NCBI GenBank assembly: GCA_026394315.1
Contig: JAPKYM010000346.1
Location: forward strand, 1 to 8,417
Reading direction: 5' to 3'
DNA length: 8,417 nucleotides
Origin: Candidatus Bathyarchaeota archaeon
Lineage (GTDB): Archaea; Thermoproteota; Bathyarchaeia; 40CM-2-53-6; RBG-13-38-9
Shown here: positions 1 to 6,480 of the stretch, in pieces
How the letters are laid out: every line of letters starts with the position of its first letter
How positions within the stretch are numbered: position 1 is the stretch's first letter
Program-made: the position numbers and the translations under genes
Notes under the pieces: model-generated
Seen by the model: the letters and a program-made list of their open reading frames with translations, nothing else
What the model was told of the DNA's origin: nothing
The model's database searches: none

Positions 1-2
1 GG

Positions 3-602
3 TGGTGCTGGAACAGACGAATAGCGGAATGCCAGAGCATACTTGAAACAATTAATGGCAAGAAAAGTTCGAAGCGACTCAGCAAACTCTATAGGATAAA
101 GCAACGGAGGTTCCGACAGGCCATCAACACCATGATAAGGAGCATGGTGAGAGACCTCTACGAACTTGGCGTCTCAAAGATCATTATTGGAGACCTGACA
201 GGCATCAGAGAGAACCATGATAATGGAAAGAAGAGCAACGCTATGATCCATAACTTCTGGAGCTTCAAATACATCATTCAAAGACTAAAGTGTACAGCAC
301 AAGAATATGGCATAAGAGTGAAAGAAGTCAGCGAATACAAGACCTCCAGCAGATGCATAAGATGTGGCTCAGAAAACATTGAGAGAGAAGGAAGACTCTT
401 CAAATGCTTAGAATGTGGATTAGAAGCAAACAGAGATGCTATTGGCGTCTTGAACATGGCAAACCTTCAGTATGAAGGAACAGCTATCAGGGTGATGACA
501 CACCCTAAACTTTTAAAATGGGATGGAATGAAGTGGCAGCCTAAAAGGGCGATGACCCACCGACCAATGAACACTCCAGAAGCTAGAATCCCACGGCTTT
601 AG
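3..602 (+). CDS. tnpB: RNA-guided endonuclease TnpB, C-terminal part (5' end outside window)
   Basis: The frame is open from the first complete codon at position 3, so the gene begins upstream; the ATG at 132 is internal. The 199 visible residues cover the end of the REC/wedge-type helical part (a basic stretch with KKSSKRLSK and RIKQRRFRQA), RuvC-II (KIIIGDLTGIREN), the zinc finger (CIRCG then CLECG, about 18 residues apart) and RuvC-III (ANRDAIG, with the catalytic Asp). TnpB uses a transposon-encoded guide RNA to cleave DNA that matches the donor site, which helps the element persist. The RuvC-I aspartate is upstream of the window. The usual RuvC-II glutamate before DL is glycine (IGDL); a nearby Glu in GIREN may replace it, as seen in a large TnpB subgroup. 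About 50 residues follow RuvC-III, and the stop codon TAG (600-602) sits inside the right-end hairpin. There is no frameshift in the visible part. Confidence 0.92.
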   Translation, partial: WCWNRRIAECQSILETINGKKSSKRLSKLYRIKQRRFRQAINTMIRSMVRDLYELGVSKIIIGDLTGIRENHDNGKKSNAMIHNFWSFKYIIQRLKCTAQEYGIRVKEVSEYKTSSRCIRCGSENIEREGRLFKCLECGLEANRDAIGVLNMANLQYEGTAIRVMTHPKLLKWDGMKWQPKRAMTHRPMNTPEARIPRL

Positions 603-637
603 CCGTGGGAGTGTCAAACGAGCTCATCAATCACCGA
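500..637 (+). ncRNA. Predicted reRNA/omegaRNA 3' region with guide
   Basis: In IS605-type elements the guide RNA of TnpB overlaps the 3' end of tnpB, runs through the right-end hairpin and finishes in the flanking host DNA, which acts as the guide. Here the hairpin at 589-610 and the presumed element end near 617 would put a guide of roughly 16-20 nt at about 618-637 (starting ACGAGCTCATC). The 5' limit of about 500 is a rough guess, and no promoter or processing site is visible. This is inference from family architecture. Confidence 0.4.
589..610. repeat. Right-end hairpin of the IS element
   Basis: TCCCACGGC (589-597) pairs perfectly with GCCGTGGGA (602-610) around a TTTA loop. The 9-bp stem is GC-rich and is followed by GTGTCAA. 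In the IS605 group such a subterminal palindrome is the TnpA-recognised end and also part of the omegaRNA scaffold. The tnpB stop codon (600-602) falls across the loop and the first base of the second arm. It could also act as a transcription terminator between the convergent tnpB and the membrane-protein gene. Confidence 0.85.
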
Positions 638-659
638 CGGACTCGTAGTCTTCCCACAG

Positions 660-1064
660 TCACTTCTGTGAGTATTCCCCAGCAATCCAAGGGATGCCAA
701 TCAAGATTGCATATGTAAGCCATATTGAAACATATGCGAAGTAATCCGATGACCTGAACAGTACAACGTATATCAAAATGTCCAAGAGAATATTCAGCAG
801 GAAAGCCGTCACACCAAATTTCAATCCTTCGGTCGGTCTATCACCAGCCAAGTCCAGATAGCTTTTAGCCATGAAATATGACAATATGAGGTAGAGTACT
901 ATGAGAGGTACACTTATCGCAGGATACTTGGAAACGTAAGGGATTGATGGCACACCGTTTAGGGTTGGCATCATAAAGACGATCATTCCCCAAACGAAAC
1001 CGATAATCCAGAGCAGTGTACCATACCACAGTGCGGTTTTGACTCTGTAGGGCTTGAATGGCAT
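660..1064 (-). CDS. Four-helix integral membrane protein of unknown function
   Basis: A 134-residue protein dominated by four hydrophobic helices, at about residues 11-32, 47-67, 81-103 and 110-128. The loops are short; the one between helices 2 and 3 is polar and acidic/basic (DLAGDRPTEG), and the N terminus is basic (MPFKPYRVK), which suggests a cytoplasmic N terminus. I do not recognise the family, and no catalytic or metal motif is visible. The ATG at 1064 is chosen because the first membrane helix begins right after it; the frame also offers a TTG at 1097 that would add an 11-residue Cys-rich leader without clear support. The gene starts 60 bp after the polymerase gene on the same strand, so co-transcription is possible, and it converges on the IS element. 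Confidence 0.7.
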   Translation of the reverse strand: MPFKPYRVKTALWYGTLLWIIGFVWGMIVFMMPTLNGVPSIPYVSKYPAISVPLIVLYLILSYFMAKSYLDLAGDRPTEGLKFGVTAFLLNILLDILIYVVLFRSSDYFAYVSIWLTYAILIGIPWIAGEYSQK

Positions 1065-1124
1065 CGCCGAACATCCACAACGCCTAGTACCGCACAATAT
1101 GTGAAAAGCCTTTCCCAGTATGCA

Positions 1125-2255
1125 CTAACGTCTTGATCTGTCAGGCCGCGTTAATGTCTGGTCAAGATATCTGTCAAGGCCCTCGAGGTTGCGGGAATCA
1201 GCCTTGCATGCAAGATTAGACACCCTCATTCCGACTCGTCGCATCTTCTTTCCGGGATTATCTTCGAGAAAGCCCTCAAGCAGCGATCTAGATGTTTCCA
1301 ACAATAGACTTACGTCATCCGTCGGTTTGATGGTTTTGCCTCTAGTATGCAGCTTAAGATCAGTGTCTATGGTAATTATTGAGGCTGTTCGGAAAACTAC
1401 CTGCTTTTTCTCTATTCTGTCCTTCATGTCAGTAGAGAGTTCTCGGAGCTTCTCGAGGATTGTCTCGAGATCGCTTGTATCTTCCTTCAATGTTGCTATG
1501 CGTGATATTTGTTGGATTTCTCTCGGTTCAACGGGGGTATCATCTATACCTTGTGCCTTCTCCTGAAGCATTTTGGCCCTGTTCTTTCCGAATTTCCCTA
1601 CAAGGATAAGCAGATCGAATGTAGCGAGTCCATCTGCTGTTTTGATTCCCAGTTCATTTAGGACTTCGACGGTTTTGTCGCCGACTCCGTGAAGGTCGGA
1701 GACAGGCAACTCTCTCAAGAAGTCATTTACCTGACTCTCCTTCACGATCGTAAGACCATCGGGCTTCTTTCGCTCCGAGGCCATTTTAGCTAACAATCTA
1801 TTAGGGCCAATGCCAATAGAACAGGTAAGACCTTCCTCCGCCCTTATTCTTCTCTTGATCTCCTCCGCGATTCTCTGGGCATTATCCCAGTCGCCCGAGG
1901 ATCTTCCCGTTATGTCAAGATAGGCCTCGTCAATACTGACCTGCTGAATTATGTCCGTCTCCTCTTCTAGGATCTCCATGATTCTTTCGGAGACGGCGTG
2001 ATAGTAATCCATGTCAACAGGGAGAAACACGACGTCCTTGTCTGTGGCCAGACGCTTGGCAAAAACAATAGGCATACCAGCCTTTATCCCCAGTTCCCTG
2101 GCCCTGTAATTGGCAGTGCTTACAGCACCGCTATCCTCAGTACGACCTGAAAAGACACAGACTACGATAGGTTTTCCCTGTATCTGCTTGTTGCGCAGTT
2201 CCTCTAGAGAGGCGTAGAAGGAATCCAAGTCCACGTGAAGAACTATTCTCTGCAT
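1125..2255 (-). CDS. dbh: Y-family DNA polymerase IV (Dpo4/Dbh type)
   Basis: A 376-residue lesion-bypass polymerase, close to full length for archaeal Dpo4. The palm motif HVDLDSFYAS carries the metal-binding D9 and the steric gate Y14, equivalent to Dpo4 D7 and Y12. VCVFSGRTEDSGAVSTANY is the characteristic finger segment. SIDEAYLDI supplies the catalytic D109 and E110. CSIGIGPNRLLAKMAS and the helix-hairpin-helix-like DLHGVGDKTVEVLNELGI follow in the palm/thumb, and the little-finger domain occupies roughly residues 245-352. The C terminus has GLDRYLDQ (359-366), which matches the GLDKFFD PCNA-interacting motif of Dpo4 in position and pattern. The protein extends templates past damaged bases with low fidelity and is recruited by PCNA. 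All key residues are present, so it should be active. The ATG at 2255 fits the family N terminus; no strong Shine-Dalgarno precedes it, but a GCGCGC inverted repeat lies just upstream. Confidence 0.97.
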   Translation of the reverse strand: MQRIVLHVDLDSFYASLEELRNKQIQGKPIVVCVFSGRTEDSGAVSTANYRARELGIKAGMPIVFAKRLATDKDVVFLPVDMDYYHAVSERIMEILEEETDIIQQVSIDEAYLDITGRSSGDWDNAQRIAEEIKRRIRAEEGLTCSIGIGPNRLLAKMASERKKPDGLTIVKESQVNDFLRELPVSDLHGVGDKTVEVLNELGIKTADGLATFDLLILVGKFGKNRAKMLQEKAQGIDDTPVEPREIQQISRIATLKEDTSDLETILEKLRELSTDMKDRIEKKQVVFRTASIITIDTDLKLHTRGKTIKPTDDVSLLLETSRSLLEGFLEDNPGKKMRRVGMRVSNLACKADSRNLEGLDRYLDQTLTRPDRSRR

Positions 2256-2274
2256 GGAAGTACAACCACGACGG

Positions 2275-2308
2275 AGCGCGCAGAGGTAAGTTCACTGTAA
2301 AGCGCGCT
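2275..2308. repeat. AGCGCGC / GCGCGCT inverted repeat upstream of the polymerase gene
   Basis: AGCGCGC (2275-2281) and GCGCGCT (2302-2308) form a perfect 7-bp inverted repeat with a 20-bp spacer, 20 bp upstream of the polymerase start codon. On the minus strand the spacer contains TTTACA, a weak TATA-like string. It may be an operator or a transcript hairpin; either reading is inference. The rest of the 2256-2430 gap holds only an imperfect 8-bp hairpin (ATCCGGAT at 2357-2364, ATTCGGAT at 2370-2377) and no recognisable gene. Confidence 0.45.
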
Positions 2309-2430
2309 ACTTCTTTTCACGGCTCTTCCTTCACATCATGTCGGCTTGGTTAGGTGATCCGGATCGGTTATTCGGATGATCTCGTTCTCACGCGGGTTGA
2401 CTCGACACTTCCTATTTCCTTGTCCGGAAA

Positions 2431-3624
2431 TCACGATGATGCTATCTTTGCGGCAAAACTCTTTCCGAATTCGTAGCACTTCTGGATCTCTTCTTTGTTG
2501 GGAACCCAGTTGACCGACATTGAAGGTGATGCTATCTCCATTCCCGCCTGTCTAAGGGATTCTTCGATGACTTTTATAGATCCGCCGGCCCACCCGTAGG
2601 AACCGAATGCAGCAGAGATCTTCCCCCTCGGTTTCAAGCCTTTGAGATCCTCCAAAAGAGGGGCAAGTGTAGGCAGGATACCATTGTTGATGGTGGATGA
2701 TCCTACGAGTATGCCTTTTGCCTCAAGAAGATCTCCTATGATGTCTCCGCGATCCGAGGACGGAATTCGGTATACTTTGGCTTCAACGTTCGCACTCGAA
2801 ATTCCGTCAACTATTGCTCGAGCCATCTTCTCTGTGCTGCCCCACATGGTATCATAAACCACCAGTACCCTTTTCTCGGATTCTCCTTTTGCCCAGCGAA
2901 GGTAAGCTTCGACGATCTTCATGGGGGTGCTTCGCCAGATGACACCGTGACTTGGAGCTATCATGCTGATCTTTATTTCCTGTTTCTGCACTTCCTCTAT
3001 CTTCTTGATCACCAGAGAGCTGAGGGGCCAAAGAATATTTGCATAGTATTTCCCAGCTTCAACCATCAGACTATTCTCGTCAATCTCATCATTGAATCGT
3101 TTTGAGGTCGCAATGTGCTGTCCAAACGCGTCATTCGGCATGAGCAGAGCATCTTTCTCTATGTAGGTGAACATGCTGTCAGGCCAGTGAAGCATTGGGG
3201 CTTCTATGAACTTGAGCTTCCTCTTGCCAAACTCGATCTCATCACCAGTCTTTACGACTTGAAAGTCCCAATCCCCAAAGTAATGCTTGGAGAGTCCTTG
3301 TTTGCATCTAGCTGTTCCAACAACCTTGGCTTTGGGAGCATGCTTCAGCACCTCAGCTATCGAACCAGAATGATCTGTCTCGACATGATTAGCAATTACA
3401 TAATCGATCTTTTCGGGAGGAACGACCTCTCTTATCCTAGCCATCATCTCTGCTGCAAAGGGAGCATAGACACTGTCAACAAGAGCGATCTTGTCATCAA
3501 CAATAAGATAGGAGTTGTAGGTCGTTCCACGATGCGTGGAATAAGTGAAGCCATGAAAAGTCCTTACATCCCAGTCCACAGCTCCGACCCAGTATATATC
3601 GTCCAAGACTTTCACTGATGACAA
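2431..3624 (-). CDS. fprA: Flavodiiron protein (A-type flavoprotein), O2/NO reductase
   Basis: A 397-residue cytoplasmic protein with the two standard domains. The N-terminal metallo-beta-lactamase-like domain (about 1-250) carries the diiron ligands H80, E82, D84 (NHVETDHSGS), H146 (LHWPDSM), D165 (PNDAFGQH) and H226 (PSHGVIW). The C-terminal flavodoxin domain (about 252-395) begins VLVVYDTMWGSTEKMA, whose T259-T265 region is the FMN phosphate loop, and includes GSSTINNG and FGSYGW loops. All ligands are present. In methanogens and other anaerobes the enzyme reduces O2 to water (F420H2-fed) or NO to N2O; the donor here is unknown. No rubredoxin domain is fused. I chose the TTG at 3624 because GGATGGTG (3638-3631) lies 6 bp before it; a GTG at 3615 is the alternative and would shorten the protein by three residues. 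It lies 132 bp after the amidohydrolase gene and 175 bp before the polymerase gene. Confidence 0.96.
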   Translation of the reverse strand: MSSVKVLDDIYWVGAVDWDVRTFHGFTYSTHRGTTYNSYLIVDDKIALVDSVYAPFAAEMMARIREVVPPEKIDYVIANHVETDHSGSIAEVLKHAPKAKVVGTARCKQGLSKHYFGDWDFQVVKTGDEIEFGKRKLKFIEAPMLHWPDSMFTYIEKDALLMPNDAFGQHIATSKRFNDEIDENSLMVEAGKYYANILWPLSSLVIKKIEEVQKQEIKISMIAPSHGVIWRSTPMKIVEAYLRWAKGESEKRVLVVYDTMWGSTEKMARAIVDGISSANVEAKVYRIPSSDRGDIIGDLLEAKGILVGSSTINNGILPTLAPLLEDLKGLKPRGKISAAFGSYGWAGGSIKVIEESLRQAGMEIASPSMSVNWVPNKEEIQKCYEFGKSFAAKIASS

Positions 3625-3630
3625 TCAACA

Positions 3631-3670
3631 CACCATCCATTCGAGAAGAGTTATGCAGCATGTGTTAAAA
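3631..3670 (-). promoter_or_regulatory. Candidate archaeal promoter and ribosome site of fprA
   Basis: On the minus strand TTTTAACA (3670-3663) resembles an archaeal TATA box. A start site about 26 bp downstream would fall near 3640, giving a leader of about 16 nt that contains GGATGGTG (3638-3631), a Shine-Dalgarno-like site 6 bp before the TTG start. The fit is good in spacing but the TATA match is weak. Confidence 0.35.
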
Positions 3671-3756
3671 TCATTTTCTTAGAAGGAATTTCACATTTTC
3701 TTGCTGATGAAGCAGCTGGTCCACAGCTCGCGCCAGACGAGTGCTGAGTTTGAACT

Positions 3757-5193
3757 CTAGGCCATTCCAAATCTATTGAGAAAAAGTTCCCTTGCATTTT
3801 CTCTTAATATTCGCTTTGCAAGTCTTACTGCTTCCTCAGCTGTAATGTCTCTTTCCTCAACCTTCTTTGTCAGGACTCTGGCTACGTTATCCCTCGCGAT
3901 TACTGAATGGCCGTATGTGCCCTCAGCAAAGACGTAGTCTCCACCGAAACCGAGTATCTTACTTGCCGGAACAGCTTCAAGCCATTCTGAGAGAGCTTCT
4001 CTTGCGGCGTGAGGAGAGATGATGTGAAGCCAAGCCATATCCAGATAGACGTTGGGGAAGGTCTTTGCAAGGGCAGAGGATTCCCCGATGTAAGGGTACC
4101 CGCCGTGAAAGAGGTCGAACTTGACATTCTTGTATTCCATGAACAGGTTTGTAAGGTTCAAGGGGTTGGTGTTTGATAGGAAGTTCTCGTTTCCTTCATG
4201 GTATCCTGTATGGATCTGAACTGGAATAGAGTTGTCTCCTGCAAGCTGAATGAGTCTGTGTGCCATGAAGTCGTGAAGTGGCTTGGCCTCATCAAGAGTC
4301 ATGCTGGCTGGCACGGTGATTCTTATTCCTTCAGCATCTATTCTGTCAAAGCTGGTTTGAGAAAAGATCTGATTGAAGACCTCCTCGGCATCATGGAAAG
4401 TCGTCTTCTCAAATTTTACTGAGCGTCTGTACCCAAGCCAGATCTTGACAGCCGCAATGGTTGCTGCGAGTTCGCGAAATTCCATCTCAAGATTCCTGAC
4501 CAGATCTGATAGCGTGTGTATGCTTGTGCTCCGTCGATGGGCGATTCCTTCAATGTCACTTCGATCCTGAATCAGCAGGAAATCTTGGAACCTGTGGACC
4601 GGGATGAAGAACTCTCTGTCAACATCAAGAAGCTTGGTAACAGGAGGGGTATTCCAGAACGCGTTTGTCTCAGGTTTAGGCAGCGTGTCCTGCAGGGAGA
4701 TCTCAATTCCCGCTCGCTCCTTGAGAATCCACCTGTAAACTCCTTTCTTGTTCGCCTCCTTCATGCGTTTGCTGATCTGCCGGTATGTGCTCTCATTGAT
4801 TTCGTCTCCATAGAGGTCCCTGGCTGCAATGTTTACGGACTTTGCGTAGGAGGTGTTCCTTATCCGTTCCCAGAAAGGAGAGAAGGTCTCCCAACGCTCT
4901 TCAAGTGATCTTGTGGGGTCGAGGATGGCCTCGTATTCACGATAGCTCAGACCTGAAGTGATGAGGTCTGATGAAGCATACTGGAGAAAGAAGACTGATA
5001 GAACGTCCACCTGTCCCCTTACCCTGTTATCCTCTCTCTGCAAATGTTCATGTGTATCGATCAGTTTGATCTCATTGACCGATTTTCTTATCAACTCGAT
5101 CTTGCTCTCTGTGGACAAGTATATTTCAACCCTTTCTTCGTGCTTGTACATTGGGCAGTTCATTCTTATTCTTTTGCTGATGCACGCGCCCAA
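3757..5193 (-). CDS. Amidohydrolase-2 family protein, FluG N-domain-like
   Basis: A 478-residue TIM-barrel metal-dependent hydrolase or lyase. Barrel-strand motifs are intact: IDTHEHL (H48, H50) at strand 1, AAVKIWLGYRR (K250) in the middle, VQIHTGY (H328), FDLFHGGYPY (H363) and LGFGGDY (D419). The string of IHTG, a NPLNLTNLF segment, the HGGYPY motif and FPNVYLDMAW is the pattern I know from FluG/nodulin-like N-terminal amidohydrolases and distant uronate-isomerase or decarboxylase relatives. No glutamine-synthetase domain is fused. The substrate cannot be read from the sequence; a small aromatic or sugar acid, or an amide, is plausible. The TTG at 5193 is chosen because AAAGGAGGT (5213-5205) precedes it by 11 bp; the ATGs at 5163 and 5151 would lie more than 40 bp from any good ribosome site. 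The gene is divergent from the plus-strand redox cluster. Confidence 0.85.
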   Translation of the reverse strand: MGACISKRIRMNCPMYKHEERVEIYLSTESKIELIRKSVNEIKLIDTHEHLQREDNRVRGQVDVLSVFFLQYASSDLITSGLSYREYEAILDPTRSLEERWETFSPFWERIRNTSYAKSVNIAARDLYGDEINESTYRQISKRMKEANKKGVYRWILKERAGIEISLQDTLPKPETNAFWNTPPVTKLLDVDREFFIPVHRFQDFLLIQDRSDIEGIAHRRSTSIHTLSDLVRNLEMEFRELAATIAAVKIWLGYRRSVKFEKTTFHDAEEVFNQIFSQTSFDRIDAEGIRITVPASMTLDEAKPLHDFMAHRLIQLAGDNSIPVQIHTGYHEGNENFLSNTNPLNLTNLFMEYKNVKFDLFHGGYPYIGESSALAKTFPNVYLDMAWLHIISPHAAREALSEWLEAVPASKILGFGGDYVFAEGTYGHSVIARDNVARVLTKKVEERDITAEEAVRLAKRILRENARELFLNRFGMA

Positions 5194-5204
5194 GCGGAAA
5201 AGCG

Positions 5205-5213
5205 ACCTCCTTT
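5205..5213 (-). promoter_or_regulatory. Strong Shine-Dalgarno deciding the TTG start of the amidohydrolase
   Basis: On the minus strand the string AAAGGAGGT is a near-perfect anti-16S match. It ends 11 bp before the TTG at 5193, a slightly long but usable spacing, and no ATG in frame is closer than 41 bp. Confidence 0.6.
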
Positions 5214-5225
5214 AGGATGAAATTA

Positions 5226-5242
5226 GGGGCAAAGTGGGGCAA
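5226..5242. promoter_or_regulatory. GGGGCAA direct repeat in the divergent intergenic region
   Basis: GGGGCAA occurs at 5226-5232 and again at 5236-5242, so the copies are exactly one helical turn (10 bp) apart. They lie between the amidohydrolase and the plus-strand redox cluster. Same-face direct repeats in a divergent control region are a common form of regulator site, and this is the only ordered motif I see in 5214-5300. CTAAATAG (5259-5266) downstream could serve as a weak TATA element for the plus strand. The function is inferred. Confidence 0.35.
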
Positions 5243-5313
5243 GATTCTGGTAATTCCCTAAATAGCCGGTGATTCATTATTTCTGTTGGAAATATTTGAC
5301 GGAGATTAGAAAT

Positions 5314-5649
5314 ATGACTGATAGAAACAGCGGGTGGATAGCCGTCCTAGTAATCATCTTGATAATCGTCTTTGCAGGCCCGTTCATGTTTATGGGAGGG
5401 ATGATGGGCCCAGGCATGATGGGTTCTGGTATGATGGGCTGGAATGGGTACGGATATGGCTATGGCATTGTTTTTCTTGGCTTGATAGTGTTTGGAGTTT
5501 ACTATCTCATAAGCGGAGGCAGACCAACAACCAGCGGCCCAGCAACTCTCGGAAGATCCCTTGAAATCCTGAAGGAAAGGTATGCCAAGGGCGAGATAAC
5601 TAAAGAAGAGTACGGGCGAATGAAGCAGGAACTCACCAAAGAGGATTAG
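5314..5649 (+). CDS. Two-helix membrane protein with Met/Gly-rich loop and SHOCT tail
   Basis: A 111-residue protein. Helix 1 (about 8-24) is followed by a loop with three GMMG units (GGMMGPGMMGSGMMGW, residues 28-43) and a GYGYGYG stretch, then helix 2 (about 51-66), a short linker, and a C-terminal SHOCT domain (about 80-108, LEILKERYAKGEITKEEYGRMKQEL). Helix spacing puts the methionine loop on one side of the membrane, probably outside, and SHOCT inside. Clustered methionines are known soft-metal ligands (Cu(I), Ag(I)) in copper-handling proteins, so metal binding is plausible but unproven. SHOCT domains are short oligomerisation modules. The ATG at 5314 is preferred over an upstream in-frame start because GGAG (5301-5304) lies 9 bp before it and the membrane helix begins at residue 8. 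The stop is 4 bp before the next start, so the two genes are surely co-transcribed. Confidence 0.85.
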   Translation: MTDRNSGWIAVLVIILIIVFAGPFMFMGGMMGPGMMGSGMMGWNGYGYGYGIVFLGLIVFGVYYLISGGRPTTSGPATLGRSLEILKERYAKGEITKEEYGRMKQELTKED

Positions 5650-5653
5650 CTGA

Positions 5654-6442
5654 ATGAATAAAAGAATCCCACTTGGAGTATTCTTCATAATAGTCGGTAT
5701 CTTAGGCTTAGCCGTCTTCTCAACAATCCAGTTCATACCAACATACACAGGTACAATACCTAAGGCCTTTCAAACAAATCCTCCAGCACTGTCGCCCCTT
5801 CAATCGACTCCTCAGATTCCAGCACCATACCCACCCAACACATTAATCCCAAAAAACATCGATGAGGCAACAGAAGTTGCAAAGAGCTACGTTGCGTCCT
5901 TAGGATACCCTGACTTAGCTGTCAAAGAGATAATGGAGTTCCAATACAACTACTACTTCATCGCCTACGAGAAGAGTACTGGGATAGGTGCCTTTGAGGG
6001 GGTCATCGAGAAAGGGGTCGGCCTCAGCGGGATGGGTGGGATGATGGGAGTAATCCATCCTGAGCAGGGTCCAAGCATGATGTGGAATACCAAGTACGGT
6101 GGTATGATGGGAGGCATGATGGGTGGCGGCTGGGGTCAAGGGGGAGGAATAATGGGCCCCGGTATGATGGGCCGAGGATGGAGACACCAACCATACAGCG
6201 GAGTGCCCACCGCTAACATGTCAATAACAAAGACAGATGCAAAGCGGCTAGCCCAAGCCTACTTGGACTCACATCTATCAGGCTCATCAACAGAGGAACC
6301 CGACACCTTCTACGGCTACTACACAGTACACGTGCTCAGGGACGGTAAGGTATACGGCATGCTGAGTGTCAACGGCTACACAGGCCAGGTATGGTATCAC
6401 ATATGGCACGGCGCCTTCATACAAATGAAAGAACTGACTTAA
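5654..6442 (+). CDS. Membrane-anchored protein with two PepSY-like halves and Met/Gly-rich linker
   Basis: A 262-residue protein. An N-terminal hydrophobic helix (about 5-29, after the basic MNKR) is a signal anchor, and the rest is probably outside the cell. A Pro-rich spacer (35-65) leads to a first alpha/beta unit (about 69-122: EATEVAKSYVASLGY, then YYFIAYEK and FEGVIEKGVG). A linker rich in methionine, glycine and tryptophan follows (126-177, with several GMMG units), then a second unit (about 190-258: DAKRLAQAYLDSHL, then YGYYTVHVLRDGKVYGMLSVNG and TGQVWYHIW). Both units read helix, Tyr-rich strand, Gly, strand, as PepSY domains do. I infer that assignment from pattern only. The linker repeats the GMMG motif of the upstream protein, so the two may bind the same metal or each other. 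It starts 4 bp after the previous stop; a weak ribosome site may lie in the end of that gene. Confidence 0.8.
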   Translation: MNKRIPLGVFFIIVGILGLAVFSTIQFIPTYTGTIPKAFQTNPPALSPLQSTPQIPAPYPPNTLIPKNIDEATEVAKSYVASLGYPDLAVKEIMEFQYNYYFIAYEKSTGIGAFEGVIEKGVGLSGMGGMMGVIHPEQGPSMMWNTKYGGMMGGMMGGGWGQGGGIMGPGMMGRGWRHQPYSGVPTANMSITKTDAKRLAQAYLDSHLSGSSTEEPDTFYGYYTVHVLRDGKVYGMLSVNGYTGQVWYHIWHGAFIQMKELT

Positions 6443-6480
6443 CAGCATACTACACCATCAGAAAGGAGTCAGGACATGCA

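Larger units (their letters stand above)
1..617 (+). mobile_element. Right part of an IS200/IS605-family (IS1341-like) insertion sequence
   Basis: The window opens inside a tnpB gene. The gene is followed directly by a perfect hairpin and then GTGTCAA (611-617). That arrangement (tnpB, subterminal imperfect or perfect palindrome, TCAA-type right end) is typical of IS605-group elements, which move as single strands and leave no target duplication or inverted terminal repeats. The right boundary at about 617 is inferred from the TCAA cleavage motif known in IS608-like ends. The left end lies outside the window, so I cannot tell whether a tnpA transposase is present or whether this is a tnpB-only copy. 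Confidence 0.75.

Noticed and set aside
618..646. ACGAG...CTCGT hairpin after the IS element as a terminator
   Set aside because: The stem is only 5 bp with a 19-bp loop and no T-run; the element's own hairpin is a better candidate.
1189..1566. 125-codon plus-strand open frame
   Set aside because: It is antisense to the polymerase gene, Ser/Arg-rich and without recognisable motifs.
2341..2410. Possible tRNA-like segment (GGTTAGGTG and GCGGGTTGACTC strings)
   Set aside because: No acceptor stem, anticodon arm or GTTCRA T-loop can be assembled; the resemblance is superficial.
3115..3618. 167-codon plus-strand open frame
   Set aside because: It is antisense to the well-supported flavodiiron gene, has no family pattern, and is explained by the codon structure of the real gene.
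5400..6180. GMMG-coding ATGATGGG repeats as a DNA repeat array or CRISPR
   Set aside because: The repeats are in frame, irregular in spacing and explained by the Met/Gly protein loops; there are no unique spacers of constant length.
5347..6190. Minus-strand open frames opposite the Met/Gly-rich genes
   Set aside because: They are His-rich antisense products of the ATG-rich GMMG repeats; no ribosome sites or family patterns are visible.
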